From Bacteroidota bacterium (lineage in GTDB: Bacteria; Bacteroidota; Ignavibacteria; T3Sed10-11): a stretch of DNA of 33,690 nt. The position numbers and the translations under genes are program-made. Below, piece by piece: positions 8,698 through 16,855 of the stretch; position 1 is the stretch's first letter; each line of letters begins with the position of its first letter. The stretch lies in NCBI GenBank assembly GCA_007131635.1, contig SLQE01000218.1, positions 1-33,690 on the forward strand, in the 5' to 3' direction. The notes below the pieces were generated by a model. The model was not told where the DNA came from, did no database searches, and was given only the letters and a program-made list of their open reading frames with translations.

Positions 8698-9495
8698 TTG
8701 TCAACGTCTGTTAATATTTTATTTGTCGGTGATATTGTAGGCAAACCGGGTCTTGACCTGACCGAAACCCTGCTCCGAAGTTATATTGAAAAGTACAGGA
8801 TAGATATTTGTATCGCGAACGGTGAGAATCTGTCGGACGGGAAGGGTATTGTTCCCGAAGATGCACAACGATTATTTTCACTCGGCGTGCATGCTGTAAC
8901 CGGTGGGAATCATACGTGGGATAAATGGCAAACCCGAAAGTTACTTGCCAGGGAGCAACGTGTATTGCGGCCGCTGAATTATCCTAAGGAAAATCCCGGC
9001 CTCGGTTTTACGATTATCGAAGTTCAGGGTCTGCCGAAAGTCGGTGTATTGAATATTCAGGGACGAACATTCATGCCGACAATAGATTGTCCCTTCAAAG
9101 CCGCAGAATGGGCTCTTGCCAGGATGAAAGAGCATACCAATATAATTATTGTGGACTTCCATGCGGAAGCGTCCGCGGAAAAAGTCGCAATGGGATGGTA
9201 TCTTGACGGAAAAGTCAGTGCGCTTGTCGGAACCCATACCCATACGCCGACAGCAGATGGGAGGATTTTGCCCGAAGGAACGGCATACATTACCGATGTA
9301 GGTATGACCGGACCGTATGATTCCGTGATAGGTATGAAGAAAGACATCGCCATAAGGCGTTTTATTTATCAGACCCCTTTTAAGTACGAAGGCGCATCTC
9401 ATGACGTCCGCTTCTGCGGTGTTTATGTGAAGGTAGATGTACAAACGGGAAAAGCACATACGTTCGAACAAATAATTTTTCCGCAATTCCAATAA
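8698..9495 (+). CDS. YmdB/TIGR00282-family metallophosphoesterase (TTG start)
   Basis: LFVGDIVGKPGL, ANGENLSDGKGI, TGGNHTWDK, VGTHTHTPTADGRILPEGTAYITDVGMTGPYDSVIG. Confidence 0.92.
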   Translation: MSTSVNILFVGDIVGKPGLDLTETLLRSYIEKYRIDICIANGENLSDGKGIVPEDAQRLFSLGVHAVTGGNHTWDKWQTRKLLAREQRVLRPLNYPKENPGLGFTIIEVQGLPKVGVLNIQGRTFMPTIDCPFKAAEWALARMKEHTNIIIVDFHAEASAEKVAMGWYLDGKVSALVGTHTHTPTADGRILPEGTAYITDVGMTGPYDSVIGMKKDIAIRRFIYQTPFKYEGASHDVRFCGVYVKVDVQTGKAHTFEQIIFPQFQ

Positions 9496-9513
9496 ATAAA
9501 TATATAATGAATT

Positions 9514-10401
9514 ATGAAATCTAAACTAATTGATGGTAAAGAAATCAGCAAACAGATTCGACAGGATCTGAAACAACAAACTGAAATCTTTCAGAAAGAG
9601 ACCGGAGTGCTGCCCGGCCTGGCTTTCATACTCGTCGGAGAGAACCCGGCATCTGAGGTATATGTCAAAATGAAAGGAAAAGCATGTGCCGAAGTGGGTT
9701 TTCACTCCGTCACGGAAGTGCTTCCCGCCGACATTTCACAACAGGAACTGGTGAAACTTATAGATGCCTTTAATAATGATGATAAAATCCATGGAATCCT
9801 GACCCAGCTTCCGCTCCCTTCGCATATCGATGAAGCAGCAGTTATCGAGTCGATTGACCCGAAGAAGGATGTGGACGGATTCCACCCTGTTAATGTCGGT
9901 AAACTTTTAATCGGATTGAATACCTTCCGTCCCTGTACGCCGGCAGGTATACAGGAGTTGTTGATTCGCAGCGGTATAGACCCGGCGGGGAAGCACGTTG
10001 TTGTCGTCGGCCGGAGTAATATTGTCGGGAAACCGATTGCGAATATCCTGGTACAAAAAAAAGAATGGGCGAATGCGGTCGTAACGATTTGTCATACCGG
10101 TGCAAAAGATTTATCTTACTATACCCGACAGGCAGATATCCTCGTTGCGGCTGTCGGCAGGGCAGAAGTGATCACGGGTGATATGCTGAAGGAGGGGGTT
10201 GTCGTTATTGACGTCGGGGTCAATCGCGTGGATTATCCCGAATCCGAGAAGGGTTATATACTCGTTGGTGACGTCCACTTTGAATCGGCTGAAAAAGTCG
10301 CATCGGCTATAACCCCCGTTCCCGGCGGTGTCGGTCCGATGACGATAGCGATGCTGCTTGCGAACACTTTGCAGGCGGCACGGCAGCAGGTGTCGGATTA
10401 G
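9514..10401 (+). CDS. folD: Bifunctional methylenetetrahydrofolate dehydrogenase/cyclohydrolase
   Basis: GENPASEVYVKMKGKACAEVG, GILTQLPLPSHID, PKKDVDGFHPVNVG, VVVGRSNIVGKP, TPVPGGVGPMTIAMLLANT. Confidence 0.97.
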   Translation: MKSKLIDGKEISKQIRQDLKQQTEIFQKETGVLPGLAFILVGENPASEVYVKMKGKACAEVGFHSVTEVLPADISQQELVKLIDAFNNDDKIHGILTQLPLPSHIDEAAVIESIDPKKDVDGFHPVNVGKLLIGLNTFRPCTPAGIQELLIRSGIDPAGKHVVVVGRSNIVGKPIANILVQKKEWANAVVTICHTGAKDLSYYTRQADILVAAVGRAEVITGDMLKEGVVVIDVGVNRVDYPESEKGYILVGDVHFESAEKVASAITPVPGGVGPMTIAMLLANTLQAARQQVSD

Positions 10402-10415
10402 AAGATATTTTATTG

Positions 10416-10481
10416 AGTCCCCGGTTTCATGTTTCAGTATATTCAGTTTGAGATCTAAAAACACGATACCGGGGATTGCTT
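10416..10481 (+). terminator. Possible terminator of folD
   Basis: tccccggt (10418-10425) pairs with accgggga (10468-10475); long (~42 nt) loop and only a short T-tract afterwards. Confidence 0.4.
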
Positions 10482-10577
10482 TTCCTACCATATTTGGGAA
10501 TAATTTCCCAAAAAACTACTATTTTTAGAAGAAATCCAACCATTATTGCTTAATACTCTCCGTAACACATAAAAAAA

Positions 10578-10596
10578 CTGGCACATTAATTGTTTG
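10578..10596 (+). promoter_or_regulatory. Candidate sigma54-type -24/-12 promoter upstream of ald
   Basis: cTGGCACattaaTTGTTT: perfect TGGCAC, correct 5-nt spacing, then TTGT in place of TTGC; about 60 nt before the ATG at 10655. Confidence 0.45.
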
Positions 10597-10654
10597 ATTC
10601 TAGGCTATAACAAATAATATACCGTATTAATCTAATGAATGGATAAGGAAACTT

Positions 10655-11776
10655 ATGAATATCGGTATAGTCAAAGAAAAATCAGAGTTTGAAAATCGTG
10701 TCCCGCTCACACCTTCCGGGGTCCATTCTCTTGTTCAACTTGGCGCACAGGTATATGTAGAGAAAGGAGCGGGTAGTGCAGGCCGGTTTATGGATGATGA
10801 ATACGAAGAAGCCGGAGCTTCGATTGTCTACCATCCGGAAGAGGCTGTCGGAAGAGCGGATCTCTTACTTAAGGTTCTCCGGCCAACAATAGATGAACTT
10901 GAGTCGCTCCGTGAAGGCCAAAACGTGTTTTCATTTCTTCACCTGCCGGTTGCCGGTAAACAATATATTAAAAAACTCATTGATAAAAAAATCGGATCTA
11001 TCGGATTTGAACTTGTCGAAGACAGGTCGACCCTGCCAATTCTTCATTCGATGAGCGAGATCGCAGGTGCAATGGCAATCCAGGTGGCCTCACGATATCT
11101 TGAGTCCACGCAGGGTGGGCGGGGTGTCATGCTGGGAGGTATTGCCGGAGTTCCGCCTTCGGCAGTTGTTATATTAGGCGCCGGAGTCGTCGGGATGACC
11201 GCAGCAGAAGAAGCACTTGGTGCGGGAGCGCAGGTTATCATCCTTGACATTGATGTTAACCGGTTACGCGATATGGAACATAGATTTCAACGCCGTGTGA
11301 CGACAGCTGTGGCAAACCATTATAATCTTTCCAAAGCGGTTCAGTACGCCGACGTCTTTATCGGGGCTATTATGATCAAAGGTGAACGTGCACCCGTTGT
11401 GGTTACGGAAAATATGGTCAAGACTATGAAGTCGGGGGCTGTTATTGTTGATGTATCGATCGATCAGGGAGGTTGTGTTGAGACAAGCAGACCGACGAGC
11501 TTTGTTGAGCCGGTGTTTATAGCGCATGATGTGATCCACTATTGTGTCCCGAATATGCCCGCGGCGGTTGCACGAACGGCTACTAACGGTCTCAATAATG
11601 CACTACTCCCATACCTTGAGCACATCATAAAGAAAGATTTACAAAATACGATACGTGAATTCGAGGGTTTTCAAAAAGGTGTTTGCACTTTCGACGGGGC
11701 CTGTACGAATGCACATCTGGCGTCAATGTACGAATACGGTTTTACCCCGATCAACAAATTGATTACAAAGAAATAG
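10655..11776 (+). CDS. ald: Alanine dehydrogenase (Ald/PNT family)
   Basis: ENRVPLTPSGVHSL, HSMSEIAGAMAIQVASRYLE, GGRGVMLGGIAGVPPSAVVILGAGVVGMTAAEEALGAGAQVIILD. Confidence 0.82.
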   Translation: MNIGIVKEKSEFENRVPLTPSGVHSLVQLGAQVYVEKGAGSAGRFMDDEYEEAGASIVYHPEEAVGRADLLLKVLRPTIDELESLREGQNVFSFLHLPVAGKQYIKKLIDKKIGSIGFELVEDRSTLPILHSMSEIAGAMAIQVASRYLESTQGGRGVMLGGIAGVPPSAVVILGAGVVGMTAAEEALGAGAQVIILDIDVNRLRDMEHRFQRRVTTAVANHYNLSKAVQYADVFIGAIMIKGERAPVVVTENMVKTMKSGAVIVDVSIDQGGCVETSRPTSFVEPVFIAHDVIHYCVPNMPAAVARTATNGLNNALLPYLEHIIKKDLQNTIREFEGFQKGVCTFDGACTNAHLASMYEYGFTPINKLITKK

Positions 11777-11785
11777 GTTAAACGA

Positions 11786-13081
11786 ATGTCCTGGATAGAT
11801 AAATATAAAGATAAAATAATATCAATAGAAGAAGCAGCTCAACTGGTAAAAAGTAACAACATAATATTCCTGAGCGGAAATGCGGCGACACCCGGTACCT
11901 TTATCGAAAAGCTTGCAGCACGCAAGGATGAACTGGAAAATGTACAGGTTAATCACCTCCTGATGCTGGGCGATGATCCTTTAAGTGCTCCGGGAATGGA
12001 AAAACATTTCCGGCATAATTCGCTTTTCGTCGGGCCGGCTGACCGTGCCGCGGTGAATGAAGGAAGATCTGATTATGTACCTGTCTTCCTGTTTGAAATC
12101 CCGTCACTCTTTTTACGGCGACTCATTCCGATTAACTTTGCGTACATTCATGTTTCTCCTCCCGATGAGCACGGCTTTATGAGTTTTGGCGTGGAGTGTG
12201 TTGCATCGAAAGCTGCTGCGGAATCTGCCGACTTAGTCGTTGCACAGATAAATGAAAATATGCCGCGAACGCTCGGTGATTCTTTTTTACATATCTCGAG
12301 AGTACAAAAAATAGTTGAACACACTCAGGGAATTCCTATACTGAATAAGAAAGGATTTACCGATGTCGAGAAGAAGATCGGTGAATATATCGCCGATCTT
12401 GTCGATGACGGCTCCACTCTCCAGTTGGGTATCGGCGGTATTCCCGATGCTGTGCTTGCCGCATTGACACATAAGAAGGATCTTGGTGTGCATACCGAAA
12501 TGGTATCCGACGGGATTGTGGAGGGAATCGAAAAGGGATTCATAAACAATAGGAAAAAAACTCTCCATCCCGGTAAAGTTATCGGAACGTTCGTTCTCGG
12601 TTCCCAGCGATTGTATGATTTTGTCGACAACAACCCTTACTTTGAAATACATCCGACGAATTATACGAACAACCCTTTCATCATTGCACAAAATGAAAAT
12701 ATGGTGGCGATTAACTCGGCGATTGAAATCGACGTGACCGGCCAGGTGTGTTCCGATTCAATCGGCACGCGGATATTCAGCGGATTCGGAGGCCAGGTCG
12801 ATTTTATCCGGGGAGCAGCGTACTCGAAAGGCGGGAAACCGATTATCGCATTACCGTCTACTACGAAGAATGATACGATCAGTAAAATTACCATGCATCT
12901 GAAACCGGGAGCGGGTGTCGTTACCACCCGTGCAGATGTACACTATGTCGTAACCGAGTTTGGCGTTGCCTACCTGCACGGAAAAAATTTAAGACAGCGT
13001 GCACAGGAGCTTATCAATATTGCCCATCCCAATTTCAGGGATGAGCTGCTGCACTACGTCAAGCAACAGAAATATATGTAA
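11786..13081 (+). CDS. Acetyl-CoA hydrolase/transferase family protein (4-hydroxybutyrate CoA-transferase-like)
   Basis: LQLGIGGIPDAVLAAL, HTEMVSDGIVEGIEKG, SDSIGTRIFSGFGGQVDFIRGAAYSKGGKPIIALPST. Confidence 0.87.
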   Translation: MSWIDKYKDKIISIEEAAQLVKSNNIIFLSGNAATPGTFIEKLAARKDELENVQVNHLLMLGDDPLSAPGMEKHFRHNSLFVGPADRAAVNEGRSDYVPVFLFEIPSLFLRRLIPINFAYIHVSPPDEHGFMSFGVECVASKAAAESADLVVAQINENMPRTLGDSFLHISRVQKIVEHTQGIPILNKKGFTDVEKKIGEYIADLVDDGSTLQLGIGGIPDAVLAALTHKKDLGVHTEMVSDGIVEGIEKGFINNRKKTLHPGKVIGTFVLGSQRLYDFVDNNPYFEIHPTNYTNNPFIIAQNENMVAINSAIEIDVTGQVCSDSIGTRIFSGFGGQVDFIRGAAYSKGGKPIIALPSTTKNDTISKITMHLKPGAGVVTTRADVHYVVTEFGVAYLHGKNLRQRAQELINIAHPNFRDELLHYVKQQKYM

Positions 13082-13140
13082 AATTATTATTAAGTGATCG
13101 TTAGATGTTATATATACTTGTATGAAGGGGATAATGTGTT

Positions 13141-13371
13141 ATGAAAAAAGTACAGGGCACGGTTGTCATTAAAGCCGATAGTTGTAAGGGATGTGCATTC
13201 TGTGTTGAGTTCTGTCCGACGGGAGCGTTACATCTCTCGGATAGCTACAATGCAAAAGGGTACCGGATACCCGAACTAATAGACGAAACCAAATGCACCG
13301 GGTGCGGATTGTGCGGTTTGTTCTGCCCCGATTTTGCAATTCACGGATTTATAATAAAAAAAGTCGCATAG
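13141..13371 (+). CDS. korD: 2-oxoacid:ferredoxin oxidoreductase delta subunit (2x[4Fe-4S] ferredoxin)
   Basis: Two CxxCxxCxxxCP motifs: CKGCAFCVEFCP and CTGCGLCGLFCP; first of four kor genes. Confidence 0.9.
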   Translation: MKKVQGTVVIKADSCKGCAFCVEFCPTGALHLSDSYNAKGYRIPELIDETKCTGCGLCGLFCPDFAIHGFIIKKVA

Positions 13372-13380
13372 GAGTTCCCA

Positions 13381-14544
13381 GTGAAGGCAGAAAAGAATGC
13401 GGTTCTGACCGGCGCACATTTTATCGATGGCGATCACGCAGCGTGTGAGGGGGCGATTGCCGCGGGCTGTAAGTTCGTTGCCGGTTATCCGATTACACCG
13501 TCTACCGAAGTCATCGAACGGATTGCGCTGCGTTTTCCGCTCGTCGGCGGAGTATTTATACAAATGGAAGATGAAATCGCTTCTTCCATAGCCATACAGG
13601 GAGCGGTGTGGGCGGGTAAAAAAGCCATGACCGTCACATCCGGCCCCGGTTTTTCGTTAATGATGGAACACATCGGGTATGCAGCGATTACCGAAACCCC
13701 GTGCGTGTTTATCAATGTGCAACGGAGCGGTCCGTCGACGGGGTTACCGACACTTCCGGCACAGGCAGATATGATGCAGGCACGGTGGGGGTCACACGGA
13801 GATTACGAAGTGATCGCCATTGTCCCGAATTCACCGCAGGAATGCTTCGATCTTACCATCCGCGCATTTAACCTTGCGGAAGAATATCGCGTCCCCGTGC
13901 TCGTGATGATGGATGAATGTGTAGGCCATATGACGGAAAAAGTAGTGATCCCCGAGGCAGATCAGATCGACATAGTGGAACGCAAATTTACGAAAAAACC
14001 TCCGGGGGAGTATAAGATGTTTGAGACGAACGAATCTATGGTGCCTGAAATGATCAAAGTCGGAGACGGATACCGGATGCATCTTACCGGTCTCACACAT
14101 GACGAACGCGGGTATCCGGCTATGTCGCCGAAGGTCCAGCAGAAAATGCTCCGACGGCTGGTTGATAAAATTCTCCTCAACGAAGAGAAAATAAGGCACA
14201 TTGAGGAAGATGAGGTGGAAGGTGCCGATATTGTGGTTATTTCTTATGGCATTACATCAAGAGTTGTATTGCCCGCCATCAAGAAGGCCAGAGAAGATGG
14301 TTTAAAAGTCGGTCACATCCGGCTTTTGACCGTGTGGCCGTTCCCCGAAGCATACATTCGTGATCTTGCCAAACGGGTGTCGGCTTTTGTCGTACCTGAG
14401 TTGAACCTCGGTCAGATAGTACACGAAGTAGAGAGGTGTGCTGCAGGTCATGCGGTCACACGGCTTGTTCCGCACGCGGGGGGAGCCGTACACGAACCGG
14501 TAGATATTTACGATGCAATCAAAGGAGTGCTCGAACATGCATGA
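13381..14544 (+). CDS. korA: 2-oxoacid:ferredoxin oxidoreductase alpha subunit (GTG start)
   Basis: GYPITPSTEVIERIA, QMEDEIASSIAIQGAVWAGKKAMTVTSGPGFSLMMEHIGYA, GPSTGLPTLPAQADMMQARWGSHGD. Confidence 0.93.
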   Translation: MKAEKNAVLTGAHFIDGDHAACEGAIAAGCKFVAGYPITPSTEVIERIALRFPLVGGVFIQMEDEIASSIAIQGAVWAGKKAMTVTSGPGFSLMMEHIGYAAITETPCVFINVQRSGPSTGLPTLPAQADMMQARWGSHGDYEVIAIVPNSPQECFDLTIRAFNLAEEYRVPVLVMMDECVGHMTEKVVIPEADQIDIVERKFTKKPPGEYKMFETNESMVPEMIKVGDGYRMHLTGLTHDERGYPAMSPKVQQKMLRRLVDKILLNEEKIRHIEEDEVEGADIVVISYGITSRVVLPAIKKAREDGLKVGHIRLLTVWPFPEAYIRDLAKRVSAFVVPELNLGQIVHEVERCAAGHAVTRLVPHAGGAVHEPVDIYDAIKGVLEHA

Positions 14545-15415
14545 ACAACAGACAGCAACAGCGGAAGTGCCGGAAGTTAAAAATCCGGTAGAATCATTAT
14601 TACGAATGGACAGGATGCCGCATATCTGGTGTCCAGGATGCGGAATAGGCACGACGGTCAACTGCTTTGCGCGTGCACTGGAACAATCAAAGGTGGATCT
14701 TGATAAAACGGCTATCGTGTCAGGCATCGGCTGCACGGGACGGGTTGCCGGCTACCTGAACCTCGATTCATTTCATACCACGCACGGCAGAGCAATTCCG
14801 TTTGCAACGGGATTAAAACTCGCCAATCCGGATTTGAAAATTGTTGTCTACAGCGGTGACGGTGATCTCTTTGCTATCGGCGGAAATCATTTTATCCATG
14901 CCGCAAGACGCAACGTCGATATGACGGTAATTTGCGTCAACAATCTGATCTACGGCATGACGGGCGGACAGGTTGCACCGACAACACCGGTTACCGCGAA
15001 AGGAACAACATATCCATACGGGAGCTACGACCCGCCGTTCAATTTGCCATTTCTTGCAGATTCGAGCGGAGCAGTTTATGTTGCACGATGGACGGTCTAT
15101 CATGTCCACCACGTAACGAAGGCAATAAAAGAAGCCATACTGCACCGCGGTTTCTCTTTTGTTGAGATCATATCGCCATGCCCGACGCTCTACAGCAGAC
15201 GTAATCGTCTGGGCGACGGTCTCGATCAAATGAAATTTTATCAGGAAAACAGCGAGATAAGGCATGGTGCGAATACAAAAGATGTCGATATAGATTTCCA
15301 GAAAAAGATCATTGTCGGGAAATTTGTCGAGCGTGAACGTAAAACATACCGGCAATTGATGAACGAACATCTGACAAGCGTATTCGGTGAACAATATACT
15401 AAATATGAGGGATAA
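14537..15415 (+). CDS. korB: 2-oxoacid:ferredoxin oxidoreductase beta subunit
   Basis: WCPGCGIGTTV, THGRAIPFATGLKLANPDLKIVVYSGDGDLFAIGGNHFIHAARRN, TPTTPVTAKGTT-like segment; start trimmed from 14513 to ATG 14537 behind aaaggag; 8-nt overlap with korA. Confidence 0.93.
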   Translation: MHEQQTATAEVPEVKNPVESLLRMDRMPHIWCPGCGIGTTVNCFARALEQSKVDLDKTAIVSGIGCTGRVAGYLNLDSFHTTHGRAIPFATGLKLANPDLKIVVYSGDGDLFAIGGNHFIHAARRNVDMTVICVNNLIYGMTGGQVAPTTPVTAKGTTYPYGSYDPPFNLPFLADSSGAVYVARWTVYHVHHVTKAIKEAILHRGFSFVEIISPCPTLYSRRNRLGDGLDQMKFYQENSEIRHGANTKDVDIDFQKKIIVGKFVERERKTYRQLMNEHLTSVFGEQYTKYEG

Positions 15416-15417
15416 AT

Positions 15418-15987
15418 ATGGCACGTACTGAAGTTAGGATTGCAGGCTTCGGTGGACAGGGAGTGATCCTCAGCGGGTATATCTTCGGTAAAGCCGCCTC
15501 CCTGTTTGACGATAAATATGCGACTTTGATTCAAAGTTTCGGACCGGAGGCGCGCGGTAGTGCTTGCAGCGCCCAGGTAATCATCTCGGATGCATTGATC
15601 GATTATCCATATATCCGAAAACCCGATATAAATGTGGTTATTTCTCAGGAAGCATATACCAAGTATGGTAATGATCTGAAAACGGGCGGCATCCTCATTA
15701 CCGAAGAAAATATGGTATCCGTCGGTAACGGTGCATTAGCGCAATACGAGCATTATACCGTTCCGGCAACACAGATAGCCGATCAGCTCGGCAGGCGTAT
15801 TGTGATGAATATGGTAGTTGTAGGTTGCTTTACTGCGGTCACCGGCTTACTCAAAAAGGATGCTGTACGCAAAGCGGTCGAGGACTCCATCCCGAAAGGG
15901 ACAGAAGAGTTAAATCTTAAAGCATTCGAAGCGGGATATAATCACGGATTGAAGTTAAAGACAGAACGGATCGGTATTGGACAATAA
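15418..15987 (+). CDS. korC: 2-oxoacid:ferredoxin oxidoreductase gamma subunit
   Basis: EVRIAGFGGQGVILSGYIFGKAA, QSFGPEARGSACSAQVIISD. Confidence 0.93.
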   Translation: MARTEVRIAGFGGQGVILSGYIFGKAASLFDDKYATLIQSFGPEARGSACSAQVIISDALIDYPYIRKPDINVVISQEAYTKYGNDLKTGGILITEENMVSVGNGALAQYEHYTVPATQIADQLGRRIVMNMVVVGCFTAVTGLLKKDAVRKAVEDSIPKGTEELNLKAFEAGYNHGLKLKTERIGIGQ

Positions 15988-16002
15988 AACAGAGGTGAGG
16001 AG

Positions 16003-16605
16003 ATGAAAAAATATCCAAAATTTGTACAGTTAAAGAACCGGGAGCAGGTGATGCTGCGTCTCATGGTACCCGAAGACGGAGAGAAATTACTTGAGTTCTT
16101 TAAAAATTTGCCCCCGGATGACCGCCTTGTACTTCGACACGACACGACCGATCCCGGCGTCATTAAACGATGGGTACAAGAAATCGATTATGATAAAGTC
16201 TATCCGGTTCTGGCAGAACATAAGAATAAAATAATCGGTGATGCTACGCTTCATATGAAACGCTTCGGATGGCAGCGTCATATCGGCGAGATAAGGATAG
16301 TTGTAGCGAAAGAATTCAGGGGGCAGGGACTCGGGAGAGTATTAATACACGAACTGCTTGAGAAAGCCGCCGGCGTCGGATTACACCACATTCAACTGTC
16401 ATTCGTCGAAACGCAGGCACGGGAAATGAAAATATTCGAACGAATGGGATTCAGAAAGATAGCAACCCTACCGAAATATGTTATCGATGTTACCGGTCAG
16501 GAACACGATCTCATCATTATGACAACACGCGTATCAGATATATGGAATAAACTGGAGGAACTCATCCAGTCGACGGAGATGGATATTATACGCGGCGTCC
16601 AATAA
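16003..16605 (+). CDS. GNAT-family N-acetyltransferase
   Basis: GEIRIVVAKEFRGQGLGRVLIHELLEKA acetyl-CoA motif and FERMGFRKIATLP; 15 nt downstream of korC with strong SD. Confidence 0.87.
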   Translation: MKKYPKFVQLKNREQVMLRLMVPEDGEKLLEFFKNLPPDDRLVLRHDTTDPGVIKRWVQEIDYDKVYPVLAEHKNKIIGDATLHMKRFGWQRHIGEIRIVVAKEFRGQGLGRVLIHELLEKAAGVGLHHIQLSFVETQAREMKIFERMGFRKIATLPKYVIDVTGQEHDLIIMTTRVSDIWNKLEELIQSTEMDIIRGVQ

Positions 16606-16674
16606 TATTGAAAATACAAGTATAAATCAGTATATTTATAGCTTACGAATCAAGACTAAAAAATTTGCTTGCCC

Positions 16675-16702
16675 AATTCTTAATTCGTAACTCGTAATTC
16701 AC
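16675..16702. repeat. Degenerate heptamer array, 4 units
   Basis: AATTCTT AATTCGT AACTCGT AATTCAC, ending 3 nt before the tRNA. Confidence 0.6.
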
Positions 16703-16705
16703 ATT

Positions 16706-16778
16706 GCTGGCGTAGCTCAGTTGGTAGAGCAGTTGATTCGTAATCAACAGGTCACCGGTTCAAGTCCGGTCGCCAGCT
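16706..16778 (+). tRNA. tRNA-Thr (anticodon CGT)
   Basis: Cloverleaf: acceptor GCTGGCG/CGCCAGC, anticodon stem GTTGA/TCAAC with loop TTCGTAA, T-arm ACCGG-TTCAAGT-CCGGT, discriminator T; CCA not encoded. Confidence 0.95.
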
Positions 16779-16855
16779 CAGGAATGCTTGTATACCACAC
16801 GCCGCCGAATCCTTAAAAAACTGTTCTTTTTCTCGGAACAAACAGGGAGGGAATT

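Noticed and set aside
14813-15424. 203-aa Cys-rich minus-strand ORF opposite korB
   Set aside because: Lies fully within well-supported korB on the other strand; no domain resemblance
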